This document shows positions 58,210 through 64,000 of a stretch of 64,000 nt of DNA, piece after piece. The notes under the pieces are model-generated. The model saw only the letters and a program-made list of their open reading frames with translations, searched no databases and was not told the DNA's origin. A program made the translations under genes and the position numbers. Source of the DNA: Aldrovandia affinis (lineage: Eukaryota; Chordata; Actinopteri; Notacanthiformes; Halosauridae); assembly GCA_029706075.1 (NCBI GenBank), contig JAINUG010000324.1, positions 362,115-426,114 of the forward strand, written 5' to 3'. Each line of letters opens with the position of its first letter. Position 1 is the stretch's first letter.

Positions 58210-58560
58210 GCCGGGGTAATTGGTGAGGCGCCGCGCGCGCGCTCTCTGGAGCGCCCGGGGTGACCGCGTAAGTGCCAGAGGATCAGCTCCGTTTCCCTCC
58301 GCTGAAGGGCTTTCGTTGTCATGCCTTTCTCTTTCCAAAGCGATTACCCGCAAATCCCGCCACGTACTCGCGCGCTGCCGCGGACAGATATCTCGCGCCG
58401 CCGCCGCCGAAACGGGGGCGGGAGAGACGTCTTCTTCGGAAGCACGCATCTCGACGACCCGGCGGCTTTCCCGACGACGGCGGCACTCGAGAGAGGCCGC
58501 GGTTCGACGGGACGCCGCGGAACCAGGAAGAGAGCAACGCCGCCACGTTAGCGTAATTTA
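58210..58560. other. CpG-rich block
   Basis: Very high CG density (GGCGCCGCGCGCGCGCTC, GCGCCGCCGCCGCCG). Frames on both strands are open by composition; no product recognised. Confidence 0.5.
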
Positions 58561-60230
58561 CGAGCGCGCAGCCGTCGGCTGTGCTAATGAAAAGCGCGGT
58601 GAGATTCCCCCGTAGCTCTCGTTCCCGGATCGTCTCAACAGACAACACAATGTATTCTAATCCCAACAGCCCAATACTCACCGTGCCGCATTGAGTAGGA
58701 TAGGTTTGGGGAGGGGGGGCTGATATAAATACTTAATGTGCCCCCATCTTGTAGAAACAGAATATATTTGCACCAGGTTGATATAAAACTTTAAAGCAGG
58801 CACACGTCAGTTGGCACACATGCCTAATAGACATCCACGAGTGAGGCATTCCAGATCACAGCGCGGGATCTGCTGCTGAATTTATTCAGCTGCGCTTCTA
58901 ACCCTCGCCGTATCTGTGCATCTGTGGGGCCAAACCAAGGCCCCGCCTCACAGTCTCATCCCAAAAAAACATACCATCCTCCCCCTCCCAATATCCCCCT
59001 CTCTCTCTTCTCTCCCCCCACCACACTCCAGAGTGAATGGACTGTGAATTGGCTGGGCCCCTCAGGTCGTGCGCAGTACTGCATCCCAGCTCTCCTGCTC
59101 CCTCTGCTGCCCTGCCCCAATGTGCTGCCCTGTTAGGCCCCTGTAAGAGGCCCTATCCTAACCGGGCCCCTGAGCATAGCCCCGTTTCCCCCCACCCCGG
59201 GGTGAGATCATACCACTGCCCACTGATTCCAGGCACCCCCTCCTACAATGTGTGTGAGATACCTAGCCAGGGGGGGTCAGAATAAACACACATGGGTGTC
59301 GATTATCCACTTAGTCATTTCTGCTCTTTTCAACTAATCTAGACTATTATCAAAACAAATTGACGTACACCCAATTAAACAGGTCTGGCGTAATGGTATA
59401 TGACTACATCGTCTAGTAATTGGTTTAACACGATCCTTTTTTAGATGGGAAAACAGTGCTCTAGAATATCTTTTCCCAAACAGACTTTAGCCCCGGTACG
59501 ACATCTAATGCCCATCTGCACTACGACAACATGCCCTGTTGAGCTGGTCCCGACAAAAAACATTTGATGGCCGAGATCAGATTTCAGCTGACGCACTGAA
59601 GTATACTGAACCCTCAGTCCTCGCAGACGTGCAGAACATGCGCGGAAATTAATACCGTCTATCGAATGAAGCCATTTTCCAACCCACTCACAATGCTACG
59701 ACGTCTCACTTAAACATTTAGCATACAGCTGCCGTGGGAACGAGAGACTGCAGGCGCGCGACTCTACGCGTCTTCATCAGACAGGTGACAATGAAAGGAA
59801 CCGGTGATATTTAAATACTTCGGCGAAAGTAATAACCACGTTTTGCCCAAACAATGTCCATTTTAATACATTTTATAAAAGCTAAATGAAAGACAAAAGA
59901 AGATTTCCCCCCACCCTCCCTCAATAAGGACCTGTTATAAAACCAGAGGAGAAATCCTGCAGTTCCCAGTGTTGTAGTGCCCCCTACTGTTAGCAGAGAA
60001 TAAGGAACAGGCATGGTGCACAGGGGAAGGTGTGTGAGTAAATGATCTCCTCCTAGTTCCCTGGGCAACATTACGCTGAGTGACAGACTGAGTCTCCGGG
60101 TTGTTGTGTTCTATTAAACGTTCGCGCGGAGAGGTCCGAACGGCGCCGCCTGGTCCGGGGGCCCAGGGTCCGTGCTTCCGTCCGGCTCATTATCCTCACC
60201 GTCACGTCACATCATCAGATTAGAGCCCTG
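58561..60230. other. Single-copy sequence, no gene recognised
   Basis: 58720-58900 is AT-mixed with enhancer-like texture; C-rich runs lie at 58978-59030. 59280-59880 is AT-rich. No mobile element recognised. Confidence 0.4.
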
Positions 60231-60237
60231 CCCTGCC

Positions 60238-60261
60238 CTCTCTCTCTCTCTCTCTCTCTCG
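60238..60261. repeat. CT microsatellite
   Basis: About 11 CT units after a CCCTG triplication. Confidence 0.9.
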
Positions 60262-60289
60262 ATAAGAGCACATGGGCCTCTGGTCACAC

Positions 60290-60670
60290 ACGAACACGGC
60301 GCCAACAACATCGGGAGATGGCTATCGGACGCCGATCGATAGGCGAGAGCCGGTCGGAGAACGGGCCACGCGATTATTCAGCCTCGTGACGCGCGCGGCT
60401 GCGCTCCTGGGCTCCGGCGGGTTTGAGTTCCGCGTTCCGCCGATGACACAGCGTTCTTTTTTTGTGCGCTGTCGCCGTTGTTTGTTTCTTTTGTCACGCG
60501 CCCACGTAAAACATCGCCCGCCTTGTTGTCATCGCCCGACGCCTGCGGTTGGGTTTCTGTTCATCTGTCCGGTCGGGAGAAGCTTCTCGCCTCGGTACGA
60601 GACACGTGTTCGAGCGCGACGAGCTCCGAACGGGAGACAGGAAGCGCTGGCTCCGGTTATCAGCAGAGTT
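60290..60670. other. CpG-rich block
   Basis: Dense CG dinucleotides with a 134-codon open frame on plus that has no recognisable domain. Confidence 0.4.
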
Positions 60671-61168
60671 CCTTAAGCCCCTGCAAATTGCAGGCGTCAC
60701 CTTGCAAAAGACACCTCTGAGATAAAGCAAGGTGGAAAAAAAAGGGTCGCGTTCGTCTTCTCATTACGAAGATACCGATCCCCGTCAATCGTTAATCGAC
60801 TTGAAATCCTGGGTAATGTAGTCCGCGTGTTCTGAAGATTACACTCGAGCCCTTTGATTCGGGGGAAGCGAGCGCAGGCCCCTTGACAGGGAGCGGAGAT
60901 GGGGAAGAACAGAGGATGGCTGGGGATATGAATATTTCAAGCGAGCCCGCGCTGGTCTTTGCCACCAGATCACAAGGCAGACAAATGAAATAATAATACA
61001 AATAGCGGATTGTGGAGGAGGCGCCGCGCGGTGTTATCGTTGGGTCATCTGTCAGAGCGCCGGCCTCGCTCGGACCGGGCCGAGCCGGGGGAGAGCGGGC
61101 CAAAGGACAAGCATGCTGATCTATCATTGAACACACTGTGCTCTCACCTTCATCTCGAACACATCTGT

Positions 61169-61655
61169 ATGCACACACCGCACACACCCCACCACACACA
61201 CAAACACACCTTACACACACCCACCACACCCACACGCCCACCCTCCACACAAATACACCATACACACCCCATACACACACCACACCTCCCCCCCACACAC
61301 CACACACACACAAATACACCACACACACACCACACACACAAATACACCATACACACACCACACACCCCCACACCACATACACCATACACCATACACCCCC
61401 AACACGCAAATACACCATACACCACACACATACCATAGACACACACCTCCCCCACACACCACATACACCATACACACACCATACACACACCCCCAACACA
61501 CAAATACACACCACACATACCATAGACACACTACACCCCGCCCCACACACACCCCCTCCACACACAATATACATACACACACTCCCATACACACCCTGTA
61601 CACACACACACACACACACACCTACTCCACACACACAATACAAACACACCGCCCC
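61169..61655. repeat. Degenerate CA/CCA array
   Basis: About 485 bp of C/A-rich sequence in which CA runs are broken by CC, TA and ACC units. Longer words such as ACACAAATACACCATACACA recur several times, which shows block-wise amplification. Long Cys-Val and Thr-His frames here are repeat translation. Confidence 0.95.
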
Positions 61656-62340
61656 TTCCTGCCGCAGCACTGAGTCACTCTGGCACCATGGCACCAGGGG
61701 TGTGCAGCAACGCCATCTGCACTGCCACCTCGTCGGTCTTCCGAGGTGTTTGTGTCACAGCAGGAAAACAAAAGTGCCATACACAAAGACAAAACACGCC
61801 AAACTCGTGTAACGGCGCAGGCAAATAAAGCCCCGTTCTCCTGCGGCCGCGCTCACGAGAGACTACGCAAAAAGCAGCACCGCACCACACATCGACTCTC
61901 TTTACGAGCCACCTGGTTAACGCTAACTAAAAAATGTTTAAAAAAGCAGCACTCTAATCGGTTCAACCATTTGCCAAAACGTCACCGTTTGTGAGTCATC
62001 TCCCACTACTGGGAGCAAAAATAAAACCAGGAGTTTTAAAAATAAAACTCCAAACGCTGAAGTAACGAGGATGAACTGCCGCACCGTCGCTCTCTTAATC
62101 TGCCAGCGCCCATCAGTGCAACACCAGCAACTTCTGCTGAGTTGCGTAATTGCTGGCAAGGAGCCATTCCGAATTTTGATAGCGCGCTAAATTAATTTGA
62201 CCCCCGTTTGAGGAAAAACCTCGGATCTGACTGAGCATCGAGAGCTCGAAAACGAGCCCTGTTCACTTTTACGGCCGAGACAAAGGCAAACGGAGAGAGC
62301 TTTTTCATCCCCGTGTTCTTCTTCTTCTTCCCCATTTAGG
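61656..62340. other. Single-copy sequence, no gene recognised
   Basis: Ordinary DNA. On the right it ends in a (CTT)n-C-ATTTAG polypyrimidine stretch that resembles a splice acceptor for the open frame that follows. Confidence 0.4.
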
Positions 62341-62341
62341 A

Positions 62342-63298
62342 TTGTTTGGTGGAGCAAGACGTTTATTTCATTGCACCAGATATAACAAGAGCCCACAGTG
62401 GCTGGGGGCCAGCACAGAAACAGTGCTCTTTGTTCAACTGCAGGCTGCCGATCACTGCGTCATGTCCCGATGCAAGGGCTCTCTCGACTGGCCACAGATA
62501 ACCTCCACACTGGAGGGCTCTTCAACCGCACGAGTGGCGTGCCTGCTAAAAACATCGCACTTCAAAAGCACTCTCGCCACCGATCCTCCCGCCTCCATCC
62601 GCGAGGCCGGCCCACGCCTCGCTTCCACCGCGAAACGCCGTCGCCCGTCGCGGCACTGCCCCCTGAATCACCCCCCACACCCGCACGAGCTCCCGCCACC
62701 CTCCCTCACCTGGGCTACGCGTCGCTGGTGTGACGGCGGTTGCCATGGAGACAGCCAAGCAGCTGCAGACCGTGCAGCTCGAGAGTTCTCGAAACCCGCG
62801 CGCGACGCTCGCTCGCTCTCCGGAAAGCCGACGTCGGGTCTCGTCGACGCGGATCGACATGTGACGGACGTCGCCAAGGCAACGGGGGGGGCACTGTGGT
62901 TCGCTGGCGGACGGCGTTGGGGTTCCGGTCCCGGGGAGGGCGCCCGCGGGCCACGCCCGGCCGTAGTGCCGGAGGGTGCAGTTCCTACAGCTCAGGTCAC
63001 TCCTTCTCCACCTGACTCCATCTCATCAAGCGCCGCCGAGTCTCACTGGAATGGAGGCGTCGTCAGGGCCGACGGAAAGGCCTGCTCTGAGGGCCTGTCG
63101 GCCTCTGCTTCAGATGTCCACTCCTTCTGCGTTCCACTCCAAGGTGGAGAAGATAACGAGGGGGTTCTTATCTCGTTAGCCAAGGATGTGGTACCCACGG
63201 GGCCCGCGTTGCCCGTTTGTCTGCCGATTTATTTATTTTCCTCTGCCGGGGACCCACGCGGTCTCAGTTGTCTCCTCCATTCCAATGTCAGAGATTAA
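62342..63298 (+). other. Unidentified 318-codon open frame in CpG-rich DNA
   Basis: The longest frame in the window that is not a simple repeat. The first ATG is at 62462, giving about 279 codons to the stop at 63296-63298. A CTTCTTCTTC...TTTAG acceptor-like string lies just before it. The translation is rich in Ser, Ala, Pro, Arg and Gly, with no recognised domain, signal peptide or membrane segment. The region 62560-62960 is CpG-rich, where stop codons are rare, and the minus strand also has long frames, so chance is the simplest explanation. It could be a non-conserved exon, but I do not claim a gene. Confidence 0.15.
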
Positions 63299-63710
63299 GG
63301 CCGGTTATTAACAACTTTGGATGCTGAACTGTTGACGAGATGTCAAGCCCAGCAACGCAGTGTGTAACTCTACCCCTCCCCATCCTGACGCATTGATTTT
63401 CAGTTTTGCCTGATCCATCAGTCTGGCTGGCACGCGTGGGCGTGCCCGGGGAACCCGGGATGGCACGGCGCGGCAGGGGCGCGGTTCCACAGCGGGCCTA
63501 CGGTCGCTCCCGTCATCACCGGCGTCTCGGTCGCCCCACCCCGGCACTAGTGTGTTAAGCGCCGGCGGTTTTTATCAATCTGGAGCTACGATATAATTAA
63601 TAAGCGTGAGGAAATTAAGAATTAGGCCTGCCGGCTTGTTTGGGGCGGAGAGCAATCCAATGGGACGGGCAAGGGGAACTGGAGTCTCTCGCCTCGCGAT
63701 TACGCCCACA
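63299..63710. other. Single-copy sequence, no gene recognised
   Basis: GC-rich to 63570, then AT-mixed with ATATAATTAATAAGC at about 63590-63605. Nothing coding recognised. Confidence 0.4.
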
Positions 63711-63768
63711 CTCTCTCTCTCTCTCTCCCCACTCTCTCTCTCTCTCTCACGCTCGCTCTCTCTCTCTT

Positions 63769-63804
<36 letters not shown>

Positions 63805-63863
63805 CACACTCGCTCTCTCTCTTCACTCTCTTTCCCCACACTCTGTCTCTATCTCTCTCTCTC
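63711..63863. repeat. CT microsatellite with CCCCACA interruptions
   Basis: About 150 bp of CT repeats. TCCCCAC(A)CTC breaks the tract three times at 63726-63732, 63801-63808 and 63833-63841, giving a higher-order pattern. Frames here are Ser-Leu repeat translation. Confidence 0.95.
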
Positions 63864-64000
63864 GGGTGCTGTTGTGTCTGATGCGCTCAGCGTTAATCTC
63901 ACCCTTTGGGGACGTTTGCTGTCGTGTTAATTACACACTGGGAGGAGCTCTCATTAACGCTCACACACCAGTGCCCCTGTGCCAATGACCAGGCGGGTGT
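63864..64000. other. Single-copy end of window
   Basis: Short mixed stretch with GTTAATTACACACTGG and CATTAACGC words. No feature recognised. Confidence 0.4.

Noticed and set aside
60792-61694. 300-codon minus-strand frame rich in Cys and Val
   Set aside because: Most of it is the translation of the CA-rich array at 61169-61655. The same applies to frames at 25379-25881 and 29671-30112.

Overview
The window looks like nuclear DNA of a ray-finned fish, most likely a teleost. Three observations support this: tRNA-derived SINEs with the fish/vertebrate V-SINE body and the GCGTCTGCTAAATG-type 3' tail, decayed Tc1-like DNA transposons of the kind common in fish, and very many long CA/GA microsatellites. 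There is no bacterial-type gene organisation. Almost every open frame comes from a microsatellite, a transposon remnant or chance in GC-rich DNA.

Only one protein-coding exon can be supported: 6681-6782 on the minus strand. It is a 102-bp internal exon with consensus splice sites that encodes the start of a formin FH2 domain of the Diaphanous family (motif KELRILDSKTAQNL); diaph2 is the best guess among the paralogues. No other exon of this gene was recognised. The ~57 kb to the right is therefore probably one huge upstream intron of the gene, or intron plus flank, and the 6.7 kb to the left probably holds part of the next intron.

Layout. 1-6.6 kb: a 29-bp minisatellite grown out of the head of a SINE, a near-complete but short Tc1-like element between microsatellites, and a hAT-like MITE with a target duplication. 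6.7 kb: the formin exon. 7-15.2 kb: AT-rich, quiet DNA with two solo Tc1 ends, a GC-rich block, a locally duplicated segment and an old V-SINE. 15.2-30 kb: mostly single-copy sequence with homeodomain-type TAATTA motifs, CpG-rich blocks, an unnamed repeat present twice (18.49 and 24.90 kb) and large CA and GA arrays. 30.9-38.2 kb: a tail-to-tail pair of SINEs, two more V-SINEs and three long purine/pyrimidine tracts. 38-53 kb: an internally deleted Tc1 element, a composite Tc1/tRNA-like insertion, probable hAT remnants and a LINE/SINE-like tail. 53-64 kb: several CpG-rich blocks, CT tracts and a degenerate CA region, plus the longest non-repeat open frame (62.3-63.3 kb), which I cannot identify.

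The single-copy stretches with mixed AT-rich motif clusters and CpG-rich blocks are what one would expect of long-range regulatory DNA, but conservation cannot be judged from one sequence. No new multi-gene system was found. The most unusual structures are the SINE-head minisatellite, the SINE fold-back, the two SINE families sharing one tail, and the duplicated segment split by a SINE.
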